NCBI GenBank assembly: GCA_947179485.1 | Contig: OX359245.1 | Location: 22,307,067-22,371,066, forward strand | Origin: Allacma fusca | Taxonomy: Eukaryota > Arthropoda > Collembola > Symphypleona > Sminthuridae | Length of the DNA stretch: 64,000 bases | Reading direction: 5' to 3' | Part shown: positions 46,898 through 57,243 of the stretch, piece by piece | Position numbering within the stretch: the stretch's first letter is position 1 | Layout of the letters: each line of letters starts with the position of its first letter | Notes under the pieces: generated by a model | Database searches by the model: none | Told to the model about the DNA's origin: nothing | The model's input: the letters and a program-made list of their open reading frames with translations, nothing else | Translations under genes and position numbers: made by a program

Positions 46898-49230
46898 GGG
46901 CCCTATTTCATAAACACTAGTAAAAGCCCCGTGCTTCGCACAGGAGCAATTACTTGTGTAAATAAATAGCGTAAATAATAAGTGTAAATGGCAATAGATC
47001 TCGTATCAAGGTCTGTCGAGAAGGCTTAATATTGATATCCCGCTTCGCCAGGCAAAGTAATCTCATATAAGACGTGAAGTATTAACTGTAAGACTAACAA
47101 TTCGTTTCATATAGGTAGTTGGCAATTCATCATCAAAATATTATGGGGAAACAGCTTTCGGCCCACTAAAGTTTTATCCCAAACTCAATATTAGGCTATA
47201 CACGTGGAATTTAACTAATCGCTTGTTCAATTTAATACAAACATCGTTATTAAACCTTGCTGTTGCATCACTGTATGGTGCTTCACCCCTTAGTGGATCA
47301 GCACAACGTGCTGATCAAATATGATTTTTTATGTTAATATAATTTGTATATAGATCCGTTGTACCGCAATATTGCAACTGAAGCCTCAGACACTGGACGC
47401 ACTGATTATTTAAAATAGAAAAAATGAAAGGATTTCATATTAGCGCAACACATGTAACTTGCTATAGTTACTAAAGTCCAATGTTCCTACAAATCAATCC
47501 TTACATCCTAATGATATTTTTAGGGATATAAAGATCAAAACTCTGGATGCTAAGGCTTGTAATTATTCTTCCTAATTAGAATCCCACACGAATGTGAACT
47601 AAGTTCAGTCATTAAAATTCTCCTCTTATCAAATTATTATTATTATACGTAGTTTTTATCACTACCAGTCGTAATTTAATCCAAATTCGATGATTTATGT
47701 CTAATGTTTATAATAGTTATGGTTAGCGTTGTTAAGTGATAATCTAAAATGGCGTAATATTGCGAGCTTCCAATATACTGCAAGCAGTTGGTATATGCCG
47801 AGAAGAACAGCGAGCTGAGCGAGCTGAAAAACCTCTACTCTGCGACAGAGTTTCAGCTTTCAGCCCGCTGTGCTTCTCGGCTTGTTGTATATACCACCGA
47901 CTTGCTTGGCTGTATAGTGAATAAGCCGGGAAGGTTTGAATTCGTGAAATAAGCCGCGAAGGTTTGAATTGTACTACAAACGCGCGAAGGTTTAAATCAA
48001 CAGAAGTGCTCAATAATAATAAAGGATTACAATCCGACAATTACAAGTGAAAAGTGGAAAATTGTCAATTGTCAATTGAAATATGATTTCATAAACCGCA
48101 GTGTGACAATGACCAGTGACAGGAAAATTCGACTGACAATGACAGGAAATTGTAAATGATTTACAATTATTACGTTTCATATACCAACGTAATTACAAGT
48201 GACTTACAATTGTCGCTCAAAAGTGACAGTACCTGAAACCGCTGTCAAATTGTAAATAGAGTTCACTAAATTGTTTTGATATAGTTTATAAATAATTATA
48301 TATTGTATAATAGATTCCATTCTTTGGCTTACGTGATTAACTTTATTAAACAAGCTAAATTATATGCAAGCTTTCGACATCTAACAGACTGTCATCTTCA
48401 GGCACTAATAAGCGAGTGAGATATACAATTTTTTTAAAATAAATTTTCTAACAATAAATTTTCGAGGAATGGACATTTCCTTAAAAACTATTTTAAAAAA
48501 TTAGAAGTCATAATTTGTGGAATCAAAGGCTTCCATGCAACATCTAATAAAAAACCATCATTGACGTTCATAAAACTCTTGCCGGATTGTTGGATTATTA
48601 AGCCTTCCTTAATCTTCCTTAATAAATTATTTGGTTCGTTCATAACTGATTTGGCGTTATCCCAGTCGATGGATATATATTGTATATAAATAATATTGAT
48701 TTAGACAGATTTTAAACAGTAAAATATGAATTTTTTACTCGATACAAGTAGTGAAAGGGCCAGAAAATGATCAAATTTCTCGTGAAAGAGCAAGGGGAAA
48801 ATTTAAACCCAAATCAATTTTGAAATCACAATTCATTCCACTTTATCGAATAATTAAGAATATCCAAATGCACATTTAAATATATTGTGGGAAAAATTGG
48901 TGGAAAGCTTTTGCATAAAACTTCTCGCAATTTCGCATTAACACCCGAGCAACAGCTCTTGACTGCAATGACATTGTTTAGAAACGGGTCACAATACCAT
49001 GGGATTGGGTGTCAGCACGGTTTATCAAACCGAGTACTTGAATTGGCTTACTGTACGACACTTCCCGGGTCTTGGATATTACTCCTCAATGACAACTTGT
49101 AAATATGCATCAGTAATTACGGTTGGTTTGAGAATTGTTTATGAAACGCCTGTACTTGTAAATTGTCAATAATTCAATTGTACTTGTAAAATTGTCATTG
49201 TCGGGTTGTATTTTTTATGAAATAGGGCCC
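46898..49230. mobile_element. TIR element GGGCCCTATTTCATAAA with TTGTCAATTG words
   Basis: GGGCCCTATTTCATAAA (46,898-46,914) recurs inverted at 49,214-49,230. The similarity continues beyond an internal Helitron: TACAATCCGACAATTACAAG at 48,028 against inverted TACAACCCGACAATGACAAT at 49,190. The flanks are rich in AATTGTCA and ACAAGT words. About 1.2 kb without its Helitron. The target duplication is unclear because GGGCCC is palindromic, so the superfamily is open (hAT or Harbinger/ISL2EU-like). No transposase recognised. Confidence 0.75.
46917..48026 (-). mobile_element. Non-autonomous Helitron, complete
   Basis: 1,110 bp in reverse orientation: 5' TCCTTTATTATTATTGAGCA (ending at 48,026), 3' hairpin GTGCGAAGCAC region and CTAG at 46,917-46,920. 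It lies exactly between A (46,916) and T (48,027), and removing it restores the inverted repeat of the host TIR element. It is an inverted copy of 29,957-31,140. It contains a hairpin at 47,790-47,885. No Rep/helicase. Confidence 0.9.
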
Positions 49231-49299
49231 AGGTAGTGCTCTTTAATAATAAGGATTGCTTGGCATGCCACCTTTTGGGCGATGTGTGAGGTCTTTGAA

Positions 49300-49352
49300 C
49301 TATGAACGCGCGGAACTTTAAATAAACGGACAGGGAGTGTTCTTTAATAATA
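49300..49352 (-). mobile_element. Helitron 5' terminus, third copy
   Basis: The reverse strand reads TCCTTATTATTAAAGAACAC, then TCCCTGTCCGTTTATTTAAA, the same 5' end as the two neighbours, followed on the + strand by T. Its 3' end is not recognised. Confidence 0.65.
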
Positions 49353-50072
49353 AGGATGATCCTTCACAATCACTTTATTCTGGCAGGGAAACGCCCAATT
49401 AAGTTAATGTTTTGTGTCATAATTATACCTCGTACTGAAGGAACTTAAGGAAAATATTGAACCTTGATAACACTGAAAGTTAAAAACTGGTGAAGGATGA
49501 TTTTCTTTTCATGTAGTTAAGCACTTGAACTTCCTTACAATTAGTCACATCCAAAAACAAGGCTTCGAAAAAATCATTCGAAATATTGTAGTCGTGAAGG
49601 AAAATATTGTATCCAGTAAGTCCAGCCTCTAAATTAACCGATACATCTGTACTCTGTGCCCAATATTGTTTACCAATTAGTTATCAACTCCAGTTTAAAC
49701 AAAATCTGTGCTATTATTTGCAATACAATTGTTTGCAATTGCCAGAAATAACTGGCTAAATAAATTATTTAAATTATTTTGTTTAAATTAAAACAAAATA
49801 TTAAAGCATTATACAGTAGCAAGGGCGCCGACATTGCCACGAGACCACCAAGACGGTCCACTCTTTCAAATTAGAAGAGAGATTATTTTTTAAAATTATT
49901 AAAGCAAAATTAAATTAAAAAATCATTTTACCCTATGTTTGTCTACACTTTTACTAGGGTTGTGCTATTATTATCCTATTGCATTATTGCATACAACTAT
50001 TATTGCCTTCCCTATTTACATTTGCCTCGCTGAGTCAGCAATTGCTAGCTATGGAGTGCTCGTTAAAGTTTA
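49353..50072. other. No gene seen
   Basis: AT-rich, no recognised motif. Confidence 0.5.
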
Positions 50073-50540
50073 CTAGCAGTAAAGCCATCCGCACATGCGG
50101 ATGATAACACGATTCGACAGTCATGGTGACAATAACTTTTAACAAATTACTACATTTCTGGGTAGACACACAGTTACGTGTGTAAGCGCAATTCCTTCAC
50201 CTAGCAATTCCCCTTGGTCGTCCTCCGCGTTAATAACTAACATTTTCCGTAGTAACATACTGCAAATAATCCCGTTAGTTAGCTCTTGTGGTAATTGATA
50301 TTCCCAACGGCAAATCAGTAGAAGTGCATTTAGGAGGAAGGCCGAACATTAAATTTCTAGTAATAATAAAAATCAAAAAACAATAATGCCAAGAAATTTG
50401 AATGACCTTTTTGTTGACTTGGACAGGATTAAATTGTAGTAACACTTTTTTACTATATCTTTACCATGACAATAACAAAAGTCCAAGTCCAAGTCAACAA
50501 AAAAAATTAATAGCCATCCGCAAATGTGGATGGTAACATA
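50073..50540 (-). mobile_element. Helitron 3' ends, reverse orientation, two hairpins
   Basis: At 50,073-50,103 the reverse strand shows hairpin CATCCGC-ATGT-GCGGATG, then GCTTTACTGCTAG. A second hairpin, CCATCCAC-ATTT-GCGGATGG, lies at 50,514-50,533 with a mutated terminus (CTAT instead of CTAG). The sister family is at 60.7 kb. Non-coding. Confidence 0.65.
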
Positions 50541-50698
50541 ATGTGTACTACTGTCGCTCTTCAGCCCAGCTCATTGGCGCCCGAGTGTCTCATGTAATGA
50601 GACTGCGCGAAGTTTCAGTTTTGACGACAGCCTTCTTTGAATTAGTATTAAAGTTTATATGTACGTATAAGCTCAGCCATGAAAATTAATTCCACCAT

Positions 50699-51379
50699 AT
50701 AGGAACACGAGGCTAGTTACCCATCATTAGGTCGAACTAGTGTTTCTGTTCGGTATCGGGAATTCCCGAGGTTCCGGTTCGGTTTCGGTTCCGGTACGGT
50801 TTCGGGTCAACGTTTTAAAGAACCGTTACATTTCGGTCCGGTTTCGGGTCATCGGTTGATGAACCGTCAAATTTAGGTCCGGTTTCGGGTACAAAAATCA
50901 AAACCGAAAGATTTCGGGAATGGTTTGTTAAAGCTGCCGTTTTGGATGAAAACGTGAAGCTTGCATTTGGTCAGCATTTGTCAACTATCGTTTGAAAAGG
51001 CGACACAATTTTGGCTACCATAAAAATGAATCATATACATTTTCTGTCGGTTCGGAAAGGAACCGGAACCGGTTCGGGAACCGCTTTTATTTTCCGGATC
51101 GGTTCCGGGAAGCCAAAAATGTCCCGGACTCGAAAATATCGGTTCCGGTTTTGGGAACAGAATTGGGATTTTTTTCGGTTCGGGAAAACGAGTCGGGTCG
51201 AGTCCATGTTTTGGTACCGTTCAGAAACACTAGGTCGAACGGCCAGAGATTTTTTAGTAGTTTCTGGAACTGGAGTACAGTTAGAGCGAGCCTTCTCCTA
51301 TGGTAAAGATTTTCCGACGCATAAACGTTTATCTATGAGTAGAGATACGGTCAGGGAATGTTTTAGTCTCAAAGCTTGA
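50699..51379 (+). pseudogene. hAT transposase C-terminus (hATC), interrupted
   Basis: The left piece before 50,738 reads EASYPSLGR. After the insertion come ARDFLVVSGTG, then LERAFSYGKDFPTHKRLSMS and RDTVRECFSLKA, then a stop. It is closer to the hATC consensus than the 34-kb copy (E-R-A-F-S-Y-G intact). Catalytic residues lie upstream and are not present. Confidence 0.85.
50738..51232. mobile_element. Nested hAT-type MITE with GAACCGG words
   Basis: 495 bp, ends TAGTGTTTCTGTTCGGTA and inverted TAGTGTTTCTGAACGGTA. The perfect 8-bp duplication GGTCGAAC is at 50,730-50,737 and 51,233-51,240. The interior is crowded with GGTTCCGGTTCGGTTTCGGG words in both orientations. The matching empty site is present in the 34-kb paralogue (CATTAGCTCGAATGGCGAG). 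Confidence 0.95.
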
Positions 51380-51798
51380 CAGAAAAATGAAGAGTCTGAA
51401 AAAACATTTCATGAAAAATCATTGACAGGTTGCAAAAAAAATTAATCCATTATTTTTTTTGCATTATTGAACCTTCAGAGATTATTATAATACATTTGTG
51501 TTATTACATTTAACTTATTCATATCGTAGATTTTGTTATCTGCTACCTTTTCTACACTCACGCTTTCGAAGAACAACATATGAAAACAAACCTACAGGCT
51601 GCAGGTACTTTTTCGGTATAGGTGCTTTTCAGGTACAGGTACTCCTGATTTAGTTTCAGTACAGGTACAGGTTCAGGAAAATTGAACCCAGATATTCAGG
51701 TACAGATAGGGGTACAGGTTCAAAAAAATCCATGTACCCATGATTGAGGTGCAGGTTCAGGTCCAGGTAAAACATTTTTGTTCCCATACGGGGCACTA

Positions 51799-51966
51799 GT
51801 CCCTATGTTGGGAATTGTGGGCATGGCTCCTTAGTACAGAAAACAAGATTGGGGAAAAGCTTCAGGAATAAAAGTGACAAAGATGCGAGAAAAAATGAAT
51901 TTATGATATTTCAACGTTTTCGTGGACGATCTTGCGTTCAGTAAAATACTTCGAAACCCTGCGTTT
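51799..51966. other. Spacer, no gene
   Basis: Short unique sequence between two hAT-type elements. Confidence 0.5.
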
Positions 51967-52634
51967 GTAGCAAGCAGTGATGCTCACACTACTCTACTTT
52001 TCCGTAGTGGTAGTGGAATAGTGGTAAAGTGTAGAGTATTTCTAATAAGTACATATAGTAAGTAGTTATTAGTAGAGTAGCACCGCACTGAGATAGTTTC
52101 TGCTAGGAGTAGTGGTAGGTAGAGGTAGCGGGTTGCTGTACTTATTAAAATAGCACATTGTAGTTCCGTCAAATTATTGCAGTGGCAATAGAGTAGAGTA
52201 TAGGCATCAGTATTTCATACATAAGTAGTGCTAACGCAGTAACCATTACTTCATGAAGTGAAAGAGTGAAACGCACCAGTTATGTAATCACTAATACAAT
52301 AATTTGGCCGAGGCATAAACTTTATATTCCCTCCGCCCGCGTCACAAGACTTACTAAAGTCAACAGCAGAACTGACTGACTGCTTATCCGTAGTGCAGTC
52401 AGTTCAGTCATACAGCAAGCTACATGTAATGCAATATGCGCGCTACAGCTAATGAGCTGACGGCGACCGCGACGGCTGGCGGCTGGAACTCCGCGTCCTC
52501 TCACACGCGTTACATATAAAGCATATTTTATGTAAAGCAATGGGAGTGCAGTATAATATGCAACGTGTGTATTGGAGAGCACGCAGCGCACTTGAGCTGC
52601 CGCTCCGCGGAGAGCTGCTGGAGAAACATAGTTT

Positions 52635-52934
52635 ATTCCCCGGATTACCTCACATGAAGGTGACTACCCATTTGTATTAAAGCGAAGGCAGTTTCCTATT
52701 AGAGTACGCTTTGCTACGTCCATTAACAAATCTCAAGGACAAAGTTTTGAGAAAGTTGGTATTTATTTGAAAAAACACGTTTTTTCGCATGGTTAACTGT
52801 ACGTTTCTCTTTCCAAAGGGAATTCAGAAGAAAACGTAAAGGTAGTTGTAACGGACACGGCAGAACAAGGCGAAATGATGGGCAAAGGTGATGGAACGTA
52901 CACAAGCAATTGGGTTTTTAAGGAAGTTTTGTAA
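52635..52934 (+). pseudogene. Helitron helicase C-terminus (Pif1-like), one stop
   Basis: One frame of 99 codons: [20 protein letters not shown], then [23 protein letters not shown]-stop-LYVSLSK, and a C-terminal NWVFKEVL. I-N-K-x-Q-G-Q-x-x-x-x-V-G-x-Y-L and the H-G-Q-L-Y-V-A-L-S-R box are motifs V and VI of SF1B helicases in Helitrons. The only break is TAA at 52,794-52,796, where Gln is expected; the last Arg is Lys. The Rep and N-terminal helicase parts are absent. It is followed within 200 bp by the Helitron 3' end. Confidence 0.85.
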
Positions 52935-53035
52935 CGTGCGACGTGACATTTTTAATAAAAATAAAATGTATTCAAAATCATGAGGAACATCTAACGAGAG
53001 TACAATTTGAAATATTTCCAAGCAAGAATTGTATT

Positions 53036-53125
53036 ATTGCTAGCGGTAAAGCCAGCAGCCTATATTGTACTCTTTTTAAGAGAAACCCTGCAAACCACCG
53101 ACGCAGGCGGTGGCTATACTGCTAG
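53036..53125 (+). mobile_element. Helitron 3' end of the helicase-bearing copy
   Basis: Hairpin CCACCG-ACGCAGG-CGGTGG (53,095-53,113), then CTATACTG and CTAG (53,122-53,125), followed by T. Just upstream at 53,038 an inverted GCTAGCGGTAAAGCC resembles the terminal GGCTTTACTGCTAG of the 50-kb Helitron, perhaps an older end. Confidence 0.75.
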
Positions 53126-53228
53126 TATTAAATGTTATGACTAAGCGTAAGCGCGCGTAAAATATTTTCGAAGTAATCATATTGGCGCCCCCGGATTCTA
53201 TCTGTTCTGACTCAGTCTAGTCTACCGT

Positions 53229-54069
53229 TAAAGGCGTGGCCCGCAGGCCATTTCTCAACCCAACCCGAGTCTTACCCACAAATACGTAACCCGAACCCGC
53301 CCGACCCGAAAGTCAACCTCTGAAACGTCGACCCGCCCCGACCCGACAGTATTTTTTTAGGCCCGCGCCAGACCGCAGCCCGCTGGGTTTCAGGTGACAC
53401 AGCCCGACCCAGCTTGCGGGCCCCCGCGGGGCCCGCAATTTTTTAAGAACTTAGTAAAACGCTGTCAGATTTGCTTACCATCACAATGTCTAAAACAAAA
53501 GTAGAAACCGAAGAATAAATATTATTTAAGTTTTTCAAATTTTTTAATATCTGTAGCTGGTTCGAGTTTTAATTTGTATTTGAAAATCCCTTCGCAGGAA
53601 GTGTTAACTAATGGTAAGAATACTGCGCTAAGAAATTTTACATGCTTTTGAGTTCAGAGCAGCAACTTCAAAACGTTACAAGTCACAGTCACACAATGAT
53701 AAGCGCGAAACACGATGAAACAGGAATAGTAACAACCAACACTTGTAAAGGCACAAACATGAGCAATCACAAATAGTCGCAAGCCATATAATTCTCCTGG
53801 AAAAATCTTAAGCGTCGGTGATTGAAATTTAAACGTTTTGCGGGCTGCTTGCGGGCCCAACGTATATTTAAATCCTGCCCGAACCCGCCCGCAGCCCGCA
53901 CTATGTGCATAAATTGCAACCCGACCTGCCCCGTTGAAATACGATAAAAACCCAACCCGATCCGCAACTTGCAACACGACAAAGCATTAAACCCGAACCC
54001 GCTCATAACCCGCACGGGCGGGTCGGGCCGAGGCCCGACCCGAATTTTTGCCCGCGGGCCACGCCTTTA
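53229..54069. mobile_element. hAT-type MITE with CCCGACCCG words
   Basis: 841 bp. Perfect terminal repeat TAAAGGCGTGGCCCGC on both ends, and perfect 8-bp duplication TCTACCGT (53,221-53,228; 54,070-54,077). The flanks are CCCGACCCGCCCG words and their complements, the most GC-rich stretch in the window, around an AT-rich centre. Confidence 0.95.
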
Positions 54070-54893
54070 TCTACCGTCTACCAGCATCAGCATCACTGGA
54101 ATTTATGAGAATTTCACCCATCGAAATTCATTCGTAAAAATAAACTGATAGTATAGTACCATTGCTGTGTTCCACGCATTAGGTTATTAGGTATCGTTTG
54201 GAATTTCCGCTTATTAGTGTCAGTTCAGAAATTTATTTCCATAGTTGGAAGCTAGAAGCTATCGATATGGACAAAAGGTGTAAGAAAGTGGCAACGGACT
54301 CAGCTCAAACCAAATGGTATTGCTGAACAAACCCAAAAACAAACGGACAATGAAGGACACTCTCGAAATTCAGGGTATTTATGGACGATCCAAAGAAAGT
54401 TTGATCAGCCGAAGCCGGGAATTAAAGAGAAAAATTCATAAAACCAATTTGAAAGGTAGATTACGAATTCTTGCTTTCTAATAAACTTTTGAATTTAATA
54501 TACGTCCAGCCTTATGGGAAAAATTCAACAAGCCTCCCTTTCTCTAATAAATAGTACTAGTACTTCCATAACCAGTTTTAGAGTAGCACCGGACAGACTG
54601 GTGGTAATTGGCTGTTTTGACATACATATGTAGGACTGCTCGGTTTGTTAGCAAATGCTGGTAATGAAATAATTTCTGTGGCATTTTGTAATCTGAAATG
54701 GATGGAGAGGTACTACATTTTTAGTGTTAATTTTGTATGGTTCCAACGTTTTATTAAAAACTACTTTTAAAATTCCAACATCTTGCGTTAGCCAAGTGTA
54801 GAGTAGTGGGTGGCGAATATAATTTTTTTAGAGTAGTGTTTTGGTAGTGGTTAGGTAGGCGCCAACAAAAGTACTGGTTGTGGTAGTGGGTAG

Positions 54894-56158
54894 TAGGGAT
54901 GCCAGTTATCGCCATTCATCTCATATCGCAATTATCGTTCTCAAGTAAATCACATTTTACGATATATCGCCTATCGGCGATATATCGGACCTTAGCATCA
55001 TTAAAATTAGATATGCTAGCGAAATTTACAACGTACTAATTTCAAAGTGATTCTCTTAAATTTATATCAAAACAATGCAGTTAGCAATAAATTAATGAAA
55101 ACAGCGGGTTATAAGGAAGCCTACTGCAAGCTTATGAAAGGTGACTTTCTTGTAAAGTAACAAATTAATCCTCTGTGCCAAATATTAGATCCGACCAAAC
55201 CTCAAAATCAGATTCTGCGGTGACAAAACTACCGTTCTCATTCAAGTGGGCATCGTCTGACACGTATAAATCTTGAACAATCGAATTCGGTGACTAATTT
55301 GATACTAAGCACTGTTTTGAGTTGGTATTTCGTATCGAAAGTACTGGATCTGTTTTGCACAGTTTACACAAAGCCTTAAATCAATCGTTTCTTTTCAGAA
55401 AATATTTCCAAACCTGAGCTCTGTTTCCATATTTTCCCAGATATTTATAAATTTATTTTTATTAATCCTTCGAGTCAGGGGTGGATTTACGGGGTGGCCC
55501 ACCCTGACCCGGCCAGGGTAAAAAAAATTAGGGCCAGAGTAAAAACAATTGCCAAAGGCCCTCAGATTGCAAGTGGAAAGGCCCACTAATCCGTTTTGAG
55601 GGTTAGGACCTGGGTAAAAACTATTTTATTAATCCACCCCTGAGTTCGAGTCATAAACTTTGTTTATGAGATCTCATCTAGTTTTTTAATTCTATGCCTT
55701 TTACCACCTCCATCGATTCCGTTATTTTCACTATTTATTATAAATGATTGCTGTTTCATTTATATACATTATTAAACCGGAAAATAAAAATCGGTGAGAA
55801 ATGAGATGAAGACTGCACCCACAATTATTGTTGATGGCGGTAACACATGTGCGCAATTGTGCATACTGTATAGATGGAATGTGCATACAAAGTATGTTTC
55901 TAGTGAAGGAGCTTGCACAGGGAGCGCTGGTTATGCCAATAATGCTTGCAAGCCATGTAGACGGATCCCTTTGTATAATTCTCATTTAGTGCGCTATCGA
56001 AGGCACAGTAGAAACAGGCCCCAATGTATGGAAATTGATATTTGCGAGACACCGATATTCTCGACACATTTGGCGATTTTTATCGCAAGTTATATCGGTG
56101 GTAAAATGGCGATATTTCCGAGAATATCGTCTCGGCATTATCGTATTTGGCATCCCTA
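54894..56158. mobile_element. hAT-type element with CGATATATCG words, nested
   Basis: 1,265 bp. Terminal TAGGGATGCCA on both ends (54,894-54,904; 56,148-56,158) and duplicated GTGGGTAG (54,886-54,893; 56,159-56,166). The flanks contain CGATATATCGCC and GCGATA words in both orientations. The centre is non-coding and holds a smaller MITE. The duplication could partly reflect the repetitive target, but ends and length agree with hAT. Confidence 0.9.
55476..55643. mobile_element. Small hAT-type MITE, third nesting level
   Basis: About 167 bp. CAGGGGTGGATT at the left and inverted at the right. The flanks CTTCGAGT and GTTCGAGT agree at 7 of 8 bases. The inside has short GGGTAAAAA / GGCCCACC words. 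Confidence 0.8.
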
Positions 56159-56320
56159 GTGGGTAGTGTTTTGCGTAAATATAAATGTGTTGTAATTAGA
56201 GGTAGAGGTTTACACTGTCACATCTGAATTTTGTAGTAGTAACGGCAGGTGTAACTGGCGCATTTCTACATAGCGTATTTTAGAGTAGTGGGAATTCGAA
56301 TGAGCATCACTGGTAGCAAG

Positions 56321-56846
56321 TTCATGGGGATTCATTTGTGCCTAATTATCACTGTCTAGTTCAAACATTACGGTCTCAGGGACTACAAAGGTGAGGCAAG
56401 ATTGAAACAACGTAAAAAATATTTTTTGTAGCTCTTTAAAAAAAATTCCTAAACACTAGCCCCCAACAATATTGTATAAAACAATTTGAAATAAACAACT
56501 GCCGAATCGGTAAAAAACCCGATTTTCGTTCACGTTCATGACTCCTGTGGTCGCAAAAATTTAGTTTAAAAAATCTAGAAAAGATTCTACAAATTGGGGA
56601 AATGAATGACTCCCTTTCTTGGGCTAGGGGGAAGAAAAAGGATCTGAAACACGTACTAATGGAGTTTTCGTAACAGTAAAAACAAATGTGGCAAGTGGCA
56701 ATACTTGTTACGAATGTGTTGTAATTAATTACATTTTAAAAATTCGGTTGAAGGAGATGGTGGCGAATACATCGCTAAAGGTGTAGAATCTTTCGGCTTT
56801 TCTTGTGAGAAATGTGAGAACCTTGGAAATCGATGTTACATACAAT
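56321..56846. other. No gene seen
   Basis: AT-rich spacer between two composite elements. Confidence 0.5.
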
Positions 56847-57243
56847 ATATCGTCGGTGAAGAGGCAAAATGATCTAGGTGCATGATCGATTAGAATCAAA
56901 ATGATCTTGCAGTTTCACTAAAGGCAAAATGATCTACTTGCATTGAATTTTAAAAGCAAAATGATCTAGATGCAGCTTTTCCTAAAAGCAAAATGATCTA
57001 GATACAAACTATAATAAAAAACAGTAGAAATAAACACATTCTAATGCCAGTGTACAAATATGCGAGGTATTAAAAATCTTATATATGCGTTACATTGAAA
57101 AAAAATGTCAATAATGATTTAACATTTGAAAATTATTAATAATAATAAGATGAATGTTATGATAATTTTGATGATCGTAAAATACGATTTGAAGAAACGC
57201 CAGGTTGATAATTATTAAAGGGAAAACCAATTCAATGTGCATT

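Larger units (their letters stand above)
46729..49255 (-). mobile_element. Mini-Helitron split by a TIR element
   Basis: Reverse orientation. The 3' end is CTAG (46,729-46,732) with hairpin CCCTGTG-AAG-CACAGGG (46,739-46,755), preceded by A. The 5' end TCCTTATTATTAAAGAGCAC lies at 49,236-49,255, followed by T on the + strand. About 194 bp belong to the Helitron itself; 46,898-49,230 is a later insertion. The intact arrangement CTTTAAATAAACGGACAGGG-AGTG is seen in the neighbour at 49.3 kb. Confidence 0.75.
50690..51798 (+). mobile_element. hAT element of the GGTACAGGT family, right part, with nested insertion
   Basis: The right 190 bp (51,603-51,798) matches 34,805-34,986, including terminus TAGTGCCCCGTATGGG (inverted). 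The interior encodes the transposase C-terminus, interrupted at 50,738 by another element. The left terminus was not found, so the left part is truncated, perhaps by the Helitron sequences. Confidence 0.8.
51975..56312. mobile_element. hAT-like element with GTAGTGG words, carrying several nested insertions
   Basis: The perfect 12-bp inverted repeat CAGTGATGCTCA (51,975-51,986; 56,301-56,312) is flanked by the perfect 8-bp GTAGCAAG (51,967-51,974; 56,313-56,320). Its own flanks consist of GTAGTGGTAGAGTAG words (51,990-52,200; 54,790-54,893; 56,159-56,290). Inside are a Helitron 3' part, an 841-bp element, and a 1,265-bp element with its own insertion. No hAT transposase seen. Confidence 0.9.

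Noticed and set aside
50992-51379. Two overlapping Arg/Phe-rich frames read as one 122-residue protein
   Set aside because: The first two-thirds is translated GAACCGG words of a MITE; only the final part is hAT transposase.
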